Shown here piece by piece: positions 1 through 6,142 of a DNA stretch of 6,189 bases (positions are counted from its first letter, which is position 1; every line of letters begins with the position of its first letter). The position numbers and the translations under genes are program-made. The notes under the pieces are model-generated. The model ran no database searches. It saw only the letters and a list, made by a program, of their open reading frames with translations, and was not told where the DNA came from. Source of the stretch: VFZP01 sp043755595 (GTDB taxonomy: Bacteria; Acidobacteriota; Terriglobia; Bryobacterales; Bryobacteraceae); assembly GCA_043755595.1 (NCBI GenBank), contig JAYUSQ010000120.1, positions 1 through 6,189 on the forward strand. Reading direction: 5' to 3'.

Positions 1-1
1 T

Positions 2-157
2 GTGCTGTTCCACCAGCGTTTATGCGGCCCCCTGGCAAACAGTCTCTTTCATCACCAACCCAACAGCGACGCCCGGCCGAACAGCAAGCTGGAAGCCGCG
101 TATCACAAAGCTGACGCATCCATTCGTAACATCATCCAACTACTGGAGGCCGCTTGA
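2..157 (+). CDS. C-terminal end of an unidentified protein, cut by the left window edge
   Basis: The frame is open from the window edge to a TGA at 155-157, giving 51 residues. The peptide begins VLFHQRLCGPLANSLFHHQP and ends SIRNIIQLLEAA. It looks like real protein: a His/Asn-rich stretch followed by a probable amphipathic helix (KLEAAYHKADASIRNIIQLL). The first in-frame codon happens to be GTG, but nothing marks it as a start, so the gene most likely begins outside the window. I do not recognise the family with confidence. The style, and the AT-rich sequence right after the stop, would suit the tail of a transposase or integrase, but that is a weak inference. The other two forward frames look less protein-like. 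No regulation or partner can be inferred. Confidence 0.45.
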   Translation: MLFHQRLCGPLANSLFHHQPNSDARPNSKLEAAYHKADASIRNIIQLLEAA

Positions 158-300
158 CTTGAGATTTGTTGAAGTATTTCTGTTTACGATTGAAGATGTA
201 AGAATCTATCCACGCACTGAAACGATCGGTCCGTCGCTTGGTCGGATCATCGGTTCCGAGGCCGAACACGGCTCACGGCTGAAGTACGGTTGTTGAGCCA

Positions 301-441
301 ATGAATCGTACCTTCCTCGTCCTTGCATCTCTCACAGCGCTCCTGATCGCCTTCGTGCTGTACCGATCCTGTTCCCCTGGCAATCACCTGAACGTCGATC
401 CGCAAGCCGCCGAGGAGATCGAAAACGCGAAGCGGCGGTGA
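301..441 (+). CDS. small single-pass membrane protein, 46 aa, function unknown
   Basis: This frame runs ATG to TGA and encodes 46 residues starting MNRTFLVLASLTALLIAFVL. There is a short N-terminal Asn/Arg stretch, then a hydrophobic segment at about residues 4-21 that fits one transmembrane helix or an uncleaved signal anchor. A Tyr-Arg-Ser-Cys-Ser turn follows at 21-25. The hydrophilic tail (residues 26-46) contains HLNVDP and the charged helix AAEEIENAKRR. The Cys at 24 is not in a good lipobox, because Arg and Ser precede it and there is no Leu at -3, so a lipoprotein is unlikely. Hydrophobic and charged residues are ordered as in a real small membrane protein, which random frames rarely achieve. 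No strong Shine-Dalgarno is visible upstream, which lowers confidence. It converges on the glycosylase gene that ends at 559. The cytoplasmic or periplasmic side of the tail is not determined. I recall similar small proteins ending in NVDPxAAEEIExAKRR from acidobacteria, but cannot verify this here. Confidence 0.55.
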   Translation: MNRTFLVLASLTALLIAFVLYRSCSPGNHLNVDPQAAEEIENAKRR

Positions 442-558
442 CGGTTGAGATCGGGTGGACAGAGTGTTTTGCCAAGGGCCGACAACGAAATCAACCGAAG
501 ACCATTCATGCCCTTGATTCATGCTAACGTCGACTAACAGCTCTGACGCCAACCTCGA

Positions 559-1605
559 CTACAGTAACGACCGCGAAAGGCTCGCGACTTCCTCGTCGTA
601 GGCCTGACGAAAAGCGCGTTCCCGGGGACGCTCGTTGGCAAAGCCTGGTTCGACGCTCAACTCACCGCAGTCGACCGAAGCATTTACCCAGCCCACCACG
701 CGGTCGCGCCATAACATCGGCATCGCATAATAACCAAGCGTACGTTTTGCCGCAGGTGTATAGGCTTCAAACCGGTATGCCCAACCCCATAAATGCTCAA
801 AGCGGCGGCGATCCCAGACGAGTGGATCGAAGGGCGCGAGGAAGCGGACGCGGTCCGGTGCGGCGGGGGGAACCGGGGAGAAGTCCGCTGGCCATAGGTA
901 GGACAGCCCGTCCACGTGCCCTGAAACCAACTCACCACTCTTGAGCAATTCGGCGATCAGCGGCCTTGTGCGCACCGGCGGCAAGTGACAGTAAGTCAAA
1001 TGGTTCAACATCTGCCGGAGACTCGCCTCGGGCACCGGCGCAAAGATACGCGCCACTAACATCACGATCCGGCGCAGGCGGTCCGATTCAGGCGTCACCG
1101 GCCCAGGATTCGGGTGCGGCGGCATGTACACTCGCGTACCGCCTTCGCGCCGTGCGACGCGCAGCAAGCCATACCAGTGCAAGCTTTGGAGTGCGCGCGT
1201 AGAAGCGGTTGAATAGCCTCCCCAGGCATTCACGGTGCGGCGCTTACCCAGATGGGCGGCGACGGTTGCCGGATGCGCTTCGCCGAGTTCGAGCACTAAG
1301 TCGCGAACGCGGCGCTCGATCGGTTTCAATGCTGCGGATTTCTTGGGATGTAACAGGCTCCAGGTAGGCCTCGGCAGAAAGCCGTATGCATAGAGAAAAT
1401 CCTCTTCCAGGTCGAGACCGGGATAAGCCGCCTCGAGATCGCCCGTTCGGTACCCGGGCGAACGTTGCCGGAGAATCAAATCCTGCGCGCGCGCCGGTGA
1501 ACGGATCGGATCGGCCTGCACAAAGCCGAGTTGACCGACAGCCTCCGCCAGTGGAAGGCAGCGCGAGAAATTATTCTCCACCGCCCACGCGCGCAACCGG
1601 TCCAT
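559..1605 (-). CDS. YcaQ/AlkZ-family winged-helix DNA glycosylase
   Basis: The product has 348 residues and belongs to the HTH_42 (YcaQ/AlkZ) family of DNA glycosylases. In this family, characterised members unhook interstrand crosslinks or remove bulky alkylated bases by cleaving the N-glycosidic bond. Residues 26-45 read LGFVQADPIRSPARAQDLIL, the family's catalytic-loop signature. Gln30-Ala31-Asp32 is the QxD form seen in E. coli YcaQ, not the QxQ form of Streptomyces AlkZ. EEDFLYAYGFLPR (67-79) and the C-terminal block FLAPFDPLVWDRRRFEHLWG (255-274) followed by YRFEAYTPAAKR are also typical. Winged-helix segments lie at about 105-160 and 175-235. It is shorter than E. coli YcaQ (about 410 aa), but an in-frame TAA just before the ATG rules out an upstream start. 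GGAG lies 10 bases before the ATG, inside the end of the upstream gene, so translation is probably coupled. No signal peptide is present, so it is cytoplasmic. The family call is firm; the exact substrate is not known. Confidence 0.9.
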   Translation of the reverse strand: MDRLRAWAVENNFSRCLPLAEAVGQLGFVQADPIRSPARAQDLILRQRSPGYRTGDLEAAYPGLDLEEDFLYAYGFLPRPTWSLLHPKKSAALKPIERRVRDLVLELGEAHPATVAAHLGKRRTVNAWGGYSTASTRALQSLHWYGLLRVARREGGTRVYMPPHPNPGPVTPESDRLRRIVMLVARIFAPVPEASLRQMLNHLTYCHLPPVRTRPLIAELLKSGELVSGHVDGLSYLWPADFSPVPPAAPDRVRFLAPFDPLVWDRRRFEHLWGWAYRFEAYTPAAKRTLGYYAMPMLWRDRVVGWVNASVDCGELSVEPGFANERPRERAFRQAYDEEVASLSRSLL

Positions 1606-1612
1606 TTACTAC

Positions 1613-4600
1613 TTACTCCAGGTTGCCGACAGACACCAATGCCGAGGCGCTTAGTCCGTCGCCCACTCGCACCGATACCGGATAGTCGCCGGCTTCATTC
1701 ACCGGCACCTTGAATTGCGCTTCGGCGATACCGACCCGGCCAGGGCTTAAGCGGACAAGCGCGGGCTCAAGGGTGATTTCACCAAACCGGACGAGGACGG
1801 GCAACAACGGCTTCGATTCCTCGCCTGCGCCCGCTCCACGCAACGGCGGATTTTCGGTTAAACCAACGCCGGTAAAGTAGACGGTGAGGACGCTGCCGGG
1901 CCCGGCGGGCTGGGTGGATGAGTTGGCGGCGCCGCCTTCGTTGGCTGCCAGCGCACGGCCTGGTTCGGTCAACAACAGCGCGGGCGCGGTGGGTTCGAGC
2001 GTCACGATCACTTCCCTGCCCGGCGCCTCTTCGCTAACCACGCGAAGCGAACCGGCGCCTAATGGCGCGTCAAACGGGAGGAGGCCGATAATCTCTTCGG
2101 GGCCTACGGACGACAGGGGCAGAGGAACACCGTTCAAGGTCACCTGCACGTCGCCGAGGTCAAGCGGCCACGGCGCGTCGACTCGGGAAACCGTCCTAAC
2201 CGCCAGATCGGAGCCGCGTAAGCGAAAGACCGTGCCAGGGGCCAAGCGCCCCGAGCCGTCAGCCCAATTCAGCGGGCCTTCGGAAATCACCGGCAGGGTC
2301 GGAGGAGCCGGAGGCGTCAGACGGCGGATGCGCACGTTGCCCGCTTCGGCCGACAGGAGATTCCCGGAGGGCTCAACCGCGATATCCTGCGGTCCGTTGA
2401 TTTGAGCGATGAAAGCCGGGCCGTTGTCTCCGCTGAACCCGCGCTCACCAGTACCTGCGAGCGTTTGGATTGCGCCATCGGGCGTGACTATACGAATTCG
2501 GTGACTGTCGGCGTCGGCTAAGACTATGTTGCCGGCAGCATCGACGACTACCGCACCGGGCGACGACAGCGCCACCTTCGTCGCATCGGGACCATCGCCT
2601 TGAAAGCCGATCGCGCCGGAACCGGCCACGGTAGAGACGACACCGGAGGCCACCACGCGGATGCGATGATTCCTGGTGTCGGCGATGAACAAACGATCTT
2701 TCGCATCGACGAAGACGTCGAGCGGGCCAGACAATAGCGCCGCTGCCGGCGGGCCACCGTCACCGCGAAAACCTGCGACACCGACCGAGCCGGCGAATAG
2801 CGAAATCTGACCTGACGGGGTCACGCGCAGGATCACGTGCAGGGCGGGCACCGTTACATAGGCGTTACCGTTTGAATCCACGGCTACGCTGCGGCAGGGA
2901 CCGACATCCGCCGCCAAGGTCGTAATGGTTCCTTCACGGGTGACGCGGCGGATTTTCGAGTTGCCGCTATCGGCGATATAGAGAGTCCCGGCGGCGTCGA
3001 CGGCGAGCCCAGCGGGCGTGTCGAGTTGAGCGAGCAACGCTTGGCCGGCATCTCCGCCTTCTCCCCGGCGGCCATTGCCCGCATAGCGCGAAATCACGCC
3101 ATCGGTTCCTATGCGGCGCACCACGTGGGCCACCGGATCACTGACGAAAATGTTGCCGTCTCGATCGATGGCTACCGAATCGATGTCGCTGAAAGAGGCG
3201 CGCGTGGCCGGCTGATTGTCGCCAAAGTTGCCGCGCTGGCCGTTGCCGGCCATCGTCGCAATCCGGTAAGAACGGCTAAGCGGACGCGGGGCGGTTACGG
3301 TTAACCGGACGGGAATCCGGAGGGGCGCGTTCGAAGAGAGCGGCGCTTCGACACGCACTTCCCCCACGTAGTCGCCACGCTCGAGGTTTCGCGCGTCGGC
3401 GGTTACCGACGGAGTGGCTGGGGTGTTGGCGACGACGCCGTCCAGGGCAAGCCAGTTGGAGCCGGCTGCGGAAGCGGACAACGGCAAAGTCCACTGCGGC
3501 GTTTCAATGACGTGAAGCAGGAATTGCAGGCGGCCGCGTGAACCGGCGGGCAGCAGGAAATTCAACGGCTGCACAGGTTGACTCACGGTGGGGCGCGCCG
3601 ACCCGATTTTCGAGTCCCAACGGGCGCCCTCGTTATTGGTGCCGAACAAGCCCACCGAGGTTCCGGCCAGAATTGTCTTGGGGTCGTTCGGATCGATCGC
3701 AACGATGGTGCCGCCTGCCCCGGCAAGAACGTATTGACCCCAGATGCCACCCTTGTTGTTGGTGTAGTAAATGACTCCGTTTTCGTCGGCTCCGGCGTAG
3801 ACGGCGCGCCCGGCGGGATCGGAAACCAATCGCGCCGGAAGAATAAATGGACGGTCGAGCGGTTGCACCACCACGTCAAAGCGTTCGCCTCCGTCTACGC
3901 TGCGGTAGAAGCCGGCGCCGGATGCCCGGGGACCGCGCGCCACCATGTGAATAGTTTTGGGGTCGGAAGGGTCAACCAGAATCGATGAGACCGCGGCTTG
4001 GGAGGAAAGGTTGAGGACCTGCGCCAGCGTCCAATTCGCGCCCTCGTCGCGCGAGCGGTAGATACCGTTCGCCGCCCCGGCAAACATCTGCGACGGGTCG
4101 CTCCGGCTCACTTCAATCGCCGACGCATTACGTGGAAGCGCCGCGCCGAGAGCGACCCAGGTGGCGGCCCCATCGGTGGTTTTGTAGAGCCGGTCTCCAA
4201 CCTTGGCGTAGAAGGTGCGCGGAGCCGTAAGGAGATTGATGAAGGCGTCGATCGAGCCGCTGGCCGGCAACCCGTTGTTAGCTCGCGCCCAGGTTGTTCC
4301 ACCGTCGACGGACTTCGAAACGCCGCCCGAATCGAGGTTCGAAACCAGATAGATGACGAGAGGATTGTCGCGATCCAGATGGATAAAACGGACAATCGGC
4401 TGCACGTGCCCGGCCGGGTTGACGAAGACATTTCTCCATTGCGGCGAGCCAGCGGTGCTGCGAAAAATGCCGCCTTCGGTGGCAATCCAGGTGATAGGAA
4501 CGGGCTTGCCCGCATCCTGGGCCACGGCCCGAATTGGAACCGAGAGCGAGAACTCCTGGGCTGAACCGAGAGCCGCCAGAATCACAATGAGAGCGGTCGA

Positions 4601-4642
4601 ACGAGCGGGGGAAATTGGCACGACCCTATCATTATCGACCAC
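1613..4642 (-). CDS. exported multidomain beta-propeller protein (Asp-box, BACON-like, NHL, Soli_cterm/TIGR03437)
   Basis: The product has 1009 residues. Residues 12-28 form a signal-peptide core (ARSTALIVILAALGSA), with likely cleavage after Ala28, so the protein should be exported. At about 50-345 there are six Asp-box-like motifs (S/T-x-D-x-G-x-x-W/F) at 111, 155, 197, 248, 294 and 335. The last two have Asn for Asp. This is a sialidase/Vps10-like propeller without visible catalytic residues. Residues about 358-450 resemble a BACON/Ig-like sandwich. About 461-776 carries six NHL repeats, and about 786-1006 matches Soli_cterm (TIGR03437). This design points to binding or surface display, not catalysis; the ligand is unknown. 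The start is GTG at 4642; GTG at 4621 (residue 8) would also keep the signal peptide. Neither has a good Shine-Dalgarno. It starts 24 bases after the SDR stop, and the glycosylase starts 7 bases after its own stop. Confidence 0.9.
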   Translation of the reverse strand: MVDNDRVVPISPARSTALIVILAALGSAQEFSLSVPIRAVAQDAGKPVPITWIATEGGIFRSTAGSPQWRNVFVNPAGHVQPIVRFIHLDRDNPLVIYLVSNLDSGGVSKSVDGGTTWARANNGLPASGSIDAFINLLTAPRTFYAKVGDRLYKTTDGAATWVALGAALPRNASAIEVSRSDPSQMFAGAANGIYRSRDEGANWTLAQVLNLSSQAAVSSILVDPSDPKTIHMVARGPRASGAGFYRSVDGGERFDVVVQPLDRPFILPARLVSDPAGRAVYAGADENGVIYYTNNKGGIWGQYVLAGAGGTIVAIDPNDPKTILAGTSVGLFGTNNEGARWDSKIGSARPTVSQPVQPLNFLLPAGSRGRLQFLLHVIETPQWTLPLSASAAGSNWLALDGVVANTPATPSVTADARNLERGDYVGEVRVEAPLSSNAPLRIPVRLTVTAPRPLSRSYRIATMAGNGQRGNFGDNQPATRASFSDIDSVAIDRDGNIFVSDPVAHVVRRIGTDGVISRYAGNGRRGEGGDAGQALLAQLDTPAGLAVDAAGTLYIADSGNSKIRRVTREGTITTLAADVGPCRSVAVDSNGNAYVTVPALHVILRVTPSGQISLFAGSVGVAGFRGDGGPPAAALLSGPLDVFVDAKDRLFIADTRNHRIRVVASGVVSTVAGSGAIGFQGDGPDATKVALSSPGAVVVDAAGNIVLADADSHRIRIVTPDGAIQTLAGTGERGFSGDNGPAFIAQINGPQDIAVEPSGNLLSAEAGNVRIRRLTPPAPPTLPVISEGPLNWADGSGRLAPGTVFRLRGSDLAVRTVSRVDAPWPLDLGDVQVTLNGVPLPLSSVGPEEIIGLLPFDAPLGAGSLRVVSEEAPGREVIVTLEPTAPALLLTEPGRALAANEGGAANSSTQPAGPGSVLTVYFTGVGLTENPPLRGAGAGEESKPLLPVLVRFGEITLEPALVRLSPGRVGIAEAQFKVPVNEAGDYPVSVRVGDGLSASALVSVGNLE
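1616..1619 (-). promoter_or_regulatory. ribosome binding site of the glycosylase gene
   Basis: Read on the minus strand, GGAG overlaps the last codons of the upstream exported-protein gene and sits 10 bases before the ATG at 1605. It is the clearest Shine-Dalgarno among the three minus-strand genes. Its position across the TAA at 1615-1613 suggests ribosomes finishing the upstream gene can reinitiate here. Confidence 0.6.
1625..2287 (-). other. Soli_cterm (TIGR03437) domain of the exported protein
   Basis: Residues about 786-1006 contain the order of motifs I associate with this Solibacter-type C-terminal domain. An opening segment has APGTVFRLRGSDLA. Then come DVQVTLNGVPLPLSSVGPEE and IIGLLPFDAPLGAG. 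A second half has GPGSVLTVYFTGVG, VRFGEITLEPALVRLSPGRV and AQFKVP. The end is YPVSVRVG. The two halves look like paired Ig-like sandwiches. Its role is not known. It normally sits at the C-terminus of long exported proteins, as here. Confidence 0.85.
2318..3262 (-). repeat. six NHL repeats encoded within the exported protein
   Basis: Six units of the form G-x-x-x-V-A-x-D-x-x-G-N-x-x-x-A-D-x-x-N-x-x-I-R-R-V occur at residues about 487-512, 543-568, 583-608, 639-664, 694-719 and 750-775. Five are introduced by a Gly-rich linker such as MAGNGQRGNFGDNQP, VAGSGAIGFQGDGP or LAGTGERGFSGDNGP. Six units would close a six-bladed propeller. The third unit (583-608) is aberrant: its linker is shortened to TTLAADVGPCRS and its A-D-x-x-N is replaced by VTVPALHV. 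Confidence 0.85.
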
Positions 4643-4666
4643 CAGGAGCGGCCTGCGGGGCGCGCG

Positions 4667-5458
4667 CTACTTCAGGCTCCAGCGATTCCCGGTGAAGCTA
4701 GCGGATTCATCGGTCCAGGTTCCGAACTTGCAGCACATCTGACCGCCATCCACCAGCAGCGTGGCGCCGGTGATGAAAGATGCGAGGCCCGAAGCCAGGA
4801 ACGCGACGGCGTTGGCGACTTCCTCGGGCTTGCCTCCCCGCCCGAGCGGAATGGCGCGGAAATAGTCCTTGAGCACGCCTGGACTCTGGTAGCTTTCGGC
4901 AGTCAGACGCGTTTCGATCAAACCGGGATTCACGGCGTTCACGCGAATGCCGAAGGGACCAAGCTCATTCGCCGCCGTGTGAAGAATTCCCAGCACGCCC
5001 GCTTTGCTGGCATTGTAGGCAATCAGGCCAGCCTCGCCGTCGTAGGAATTAGTCGAGGCGGTCAGCACGATCGCCCCCTGCCGGCGCGGCCGCATGAGCG
5101 CCGACGCAGCTTGGACGGTTTCCCATAGCGCAGTGAGGTTGAGGGCGATGATGCGGTCCCAATCGGCCCGCGTGTGGGACTCCATGGGTTTCACGATTGC
5201 CGTGCCAGCGTTAACGACAACTATGTCCGGGGCGCCGGTTTGCGCGAACGCGGCGTCGAGAGAGGCGCGATCGGTGACATCGCAGACAACCCCGCGGCCG
5301 CCGAACGCTTCCGTCGCGACCCGCGAAGGCTGTTCGCGCGCAAGATCGAAAATGGTGACTGCGGCCCCGCCTTGGGTAAGGACCGAGGCGCAGGCTAAGC
5401 CGATACCGTTCGCGCCGCCGGTGACGATCGCACTGCGACCGGTGAAGTCGAAGCTCAT
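4667..5458 (-). CDS. SDR-family NAD(P)-dependent oxidoreductase
   Basis: The product has 263 residues and is a classical short-chain dehydrogenase/reductase. The glycine motif TGGANGIG is at 13-20. Asp38 ends strand beta-2 (TIFD), which usually means NAD(H) preference. CDVTD is at 59-63 and NAG at 83-85. The catalytic tetrad is complete: Asn107, Ser135, Tyr148 and Lys152 (the YxxxK is YNASK). NPG at 177-179 and VDGG at 236-239 are also typical. Family members interconvert alcohols and ketones in the cytoplasm; the substrate cannot be read from the sequence. After VDGG the protein continues for 24 residues, including Cys242-Cys243 and a WSLK end, longer than many classical SDRs. It is the first gene of the minus-strand unit and ends 24 bases before the exported-protein gene. 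Its ATG follows GATAGAACG with no strong Shine-Dalgarno. No in-frame start with better support is visible. Confidence 0.93.
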   Translation of the reverse strand: MSFDFTGRSAIVTGGANGIGLACASVLTQGGAAVTIFDLAREQPSRVATEAFGGRGVVCDVTDRASLDAAFAQTGAPDIVVVNAGTAIVKPMESHTRADWDRIIALNLTALWETVQAASALMRPRRQGAIVLTASTNSYDGEAGLIAYNASKAGVLGILHTAANELGPFGIRVNAVNPGLIETRLTAESYQSPGVLKDYFRAIPLGRGGKPEEVANAVAFLASGLASFITGATLLVDGGQMCCKFGTWTDESASFTGNRWSLK

Positions 5459-5493
5459 CGTTCTATCTAATCAGACTCGACCAGCAGTCGCTG

Positions 5494-5502
5494 TGGTAAA
5501 CT
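5494..5502 (+). promoter_or_regulatory. possible extended -10 element of the tRNA-Val promoter
   Basis: TGGTAAACT matches an extended -10 (TGn followed by TAAACT). It ends 14 bases before the mature tRNA 5' end, which would put transcription start about 7-8 bases upstream of the tRNA. With 17-base spacing the -35 would be GACTCG at 5474-5479, a poor match. It lies within the 58-base gap shared with the divergent SDR gene. This is a pattern match only. Confidence 0.3.
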
Positions 5503-5516
5503 GGAAGATCCACGAC

Positions 5517-5593
5517 GGGCCCGTAGCTCAGTTGGTTAGAGCGCTACCTTGACACGGTAGAGGTCTCCGGTTCGAGTCCGGGCGGGCCCACCA
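5517..5593 (+). tRNA. tRNA-Val (GAC anticodon)
   Basis: A full 77-base cloverleaf can be folded by eye. The acceptor stem GGGCCCG (5517-5523) pairs with CGGGCCC (5583-5589). The D stem is GCTC (5526-5529) with GAGC (5539-5542). The anticodon stem CTACC (5544-5548) pairs with GGTAG (5556-5560) around loop TTGACAC, giving anticodon GAC at 5551-5553. The variable loop is AGGTC, and the T stem TCCGG (5566-5570) with CCGGG (5578-5582) encloses TTCGAGT. The discriminator base is A and CCA is encoded (5591-5593). GAC reads the valine codons GUC and GUU. There is no mismatch beyond one G-U at the base of the T stem, so the gene should be functional. It is divergent from the SDR gene. Confidence 0.97.
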
Positions 5594-5974
5594 CTCCCTT
5601 AATTCGCCATGAATACCGGCTATCGGTATTTCGTGCGCAGCCCCTCCGAGTTTCGCCGCGCCGGTCTATCCCCTCAACACCGGCAAGCGATTCGGCGTAA
5701 TTTTCAGCCTTGCCCGACGTCGCATATCCGCAAGGTGGGGCCGCCAACTGGTCAAGCGGATCTGGAATACTTGAACCAACTGAATCGGCTGCATCGCCAG
5801 CGGCATCGGAGTCATACCGAATGCTACCGATGACGTGGGACTACAAAGAGCCGGCTCGTCCTTCCGATCGAGGATTTCCACGTGACGCCGCTCCACTTAC
5901 TCGGTCTGGATGACTCCAGGCTCCGCTACCTTCATGCCGGAGGTGAAAAGCAACTCAGCCAAACAGGGCCGCGG
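5594..5974. other. intergenic stretch after the tRNA with no supported gene
   Basis: This 381-base stretch has open frames on both strands, but none shows a recognisable domain, signal peptide, ribosome-binding site or neighbour fit. The frame on the minus strand through 5747-5544 runs into the tRNA and is a tRNA shadow. The minus-strand frame at 5896-5666 (76 codons) has no recognisable family. The stretch most likely holds the tRNA 3' trailer plus degraded or spacer sequence. Confidence 0.5.
5612..5630 (+). terminator. hairpin 18 bases after the tRNA, possible weak terminator
   Basis: AATACCG (5612-5618) and CGGTATT (5624-5630) are a perfect 7-bp inverted repeat around the loop GCTAT. Only a very short T run (TTT at 5629-5631) follows, and the stem has just three G-C pairs. 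It is well placed to end the tRNA transcript or mark 3' processing, but it is not a strong intrinsic terminator. Confidence 0.3.
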
Positions 5975-6142
5975 TTACTTCCCCGCCACGCGCCAGTGAG
6001 AGACCTCGGGCCATTTCTTCAACTCCTCAATCGCCCACGCCGTCGTCTTGTCGGTATGGCAGGAGTTACAGGAGTTCGGCATCTTGAACTTATCCGTCAT
6101 CGAAGGTGGAATAAATTTGAAGGTTTGGCTTTCTGACGTCTG
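5975..6142 (-). pseudogene. C-terminal remnant of a multiheme c-type cytochrome-like protein
   Basis: Read on the minus strand, the frame is open from 6142 to a TAA at 5977-5975 (55 codons). It encodes TFKFIPPSMTDKFKMPNSCN, then SCHTDKTTAWAIEELKKW, then PEVSHWRVAGK. Cys-Asn-Ser-Cys-His is a CxxCH heme c attachment site. The wording FxPPSMTxKFxxPNxCNxCHxDK, with a following helix, resembles the last heme of exported doubled-CxxCH multiheme cytochromes. An in-frame TAA (6145-6143) blocks the frame only about 50 residues before the end. The other two upstream frames also close or look unrelated within the 44 remaining bases. The in-frame ATGs (6100, 6082) would give 41- or 35-residue products with no signal peptide, so heme could not be attached in the periplasm. 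A truncated or frameshifted gene is the best reading. An intact short protein is less likely. Confidence 0.55.

Noticed and set aside
442..497. Inverted repeat CGGTTGA (442-448) and TCAACCG (491-497) between the convergent genes
   Set aside because: The 7-bp arms are 42 bases apart with no T run, so this is not a convincing terminator or operator.
504..524. Direct repeat ATTCATGC at 504-511 and 517-524
   Set aside because: Two 8-base copies are too few and too short to call a regulatory or CRISPR-like repeat.
247..552. 101-codon minus-strand open frame left of the glycosylase
   Set aside because: It has no recognisable domain and an odd composition, and it lies antisense to the much more protein-like small membrane protein. 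Long chance frames are expected in GC-rich DNA.
1884..2405. 173-codon plus-strand open frame inside the exported-protein gene
   Set aside because: It is antisense to the Soli_cterm region. Its Ser/Arg/Pro-rich low-complexity translation is typical of a shadow frame.
3998..4564. 188-codon plus-strand open frame inside the exported-protein gene
   Set aside because: It is antisense to the Asp-box and signal-peptide coding region, with Arg/Gly-rich sequence and no domain.
5094..5552. 152-codon plus-strand open frame across the SDR start and into the tRNA
   Set aside because: It overlaps a clear SDR gene and the tRNA. The ending GPVAQLVRALP is a familiar translation of tRNA sequence.
5517..5593. 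tRNA-Val as an integration site for a genomic island
   Set aside because: No integrase gene is visible, and I found no second copy of the tRNA 3' end within the window. The cytochrome remnant nearby is suggestive at most.
5544..5747. 67-codon minus-strand open frame ending in GPPGLEPETS
   Set aside because: This ending is a well-known spurious translation of the reverse strand of a tRNA.
5666..5896. 76-codon minus-strand open frame between the tRNA and the cytochrome remnant
   Set aside because: Codon choice is not absurd, but there is no recognisable family, signal or ribosome-binding site, and a competing minus-strand frame overlaps it.
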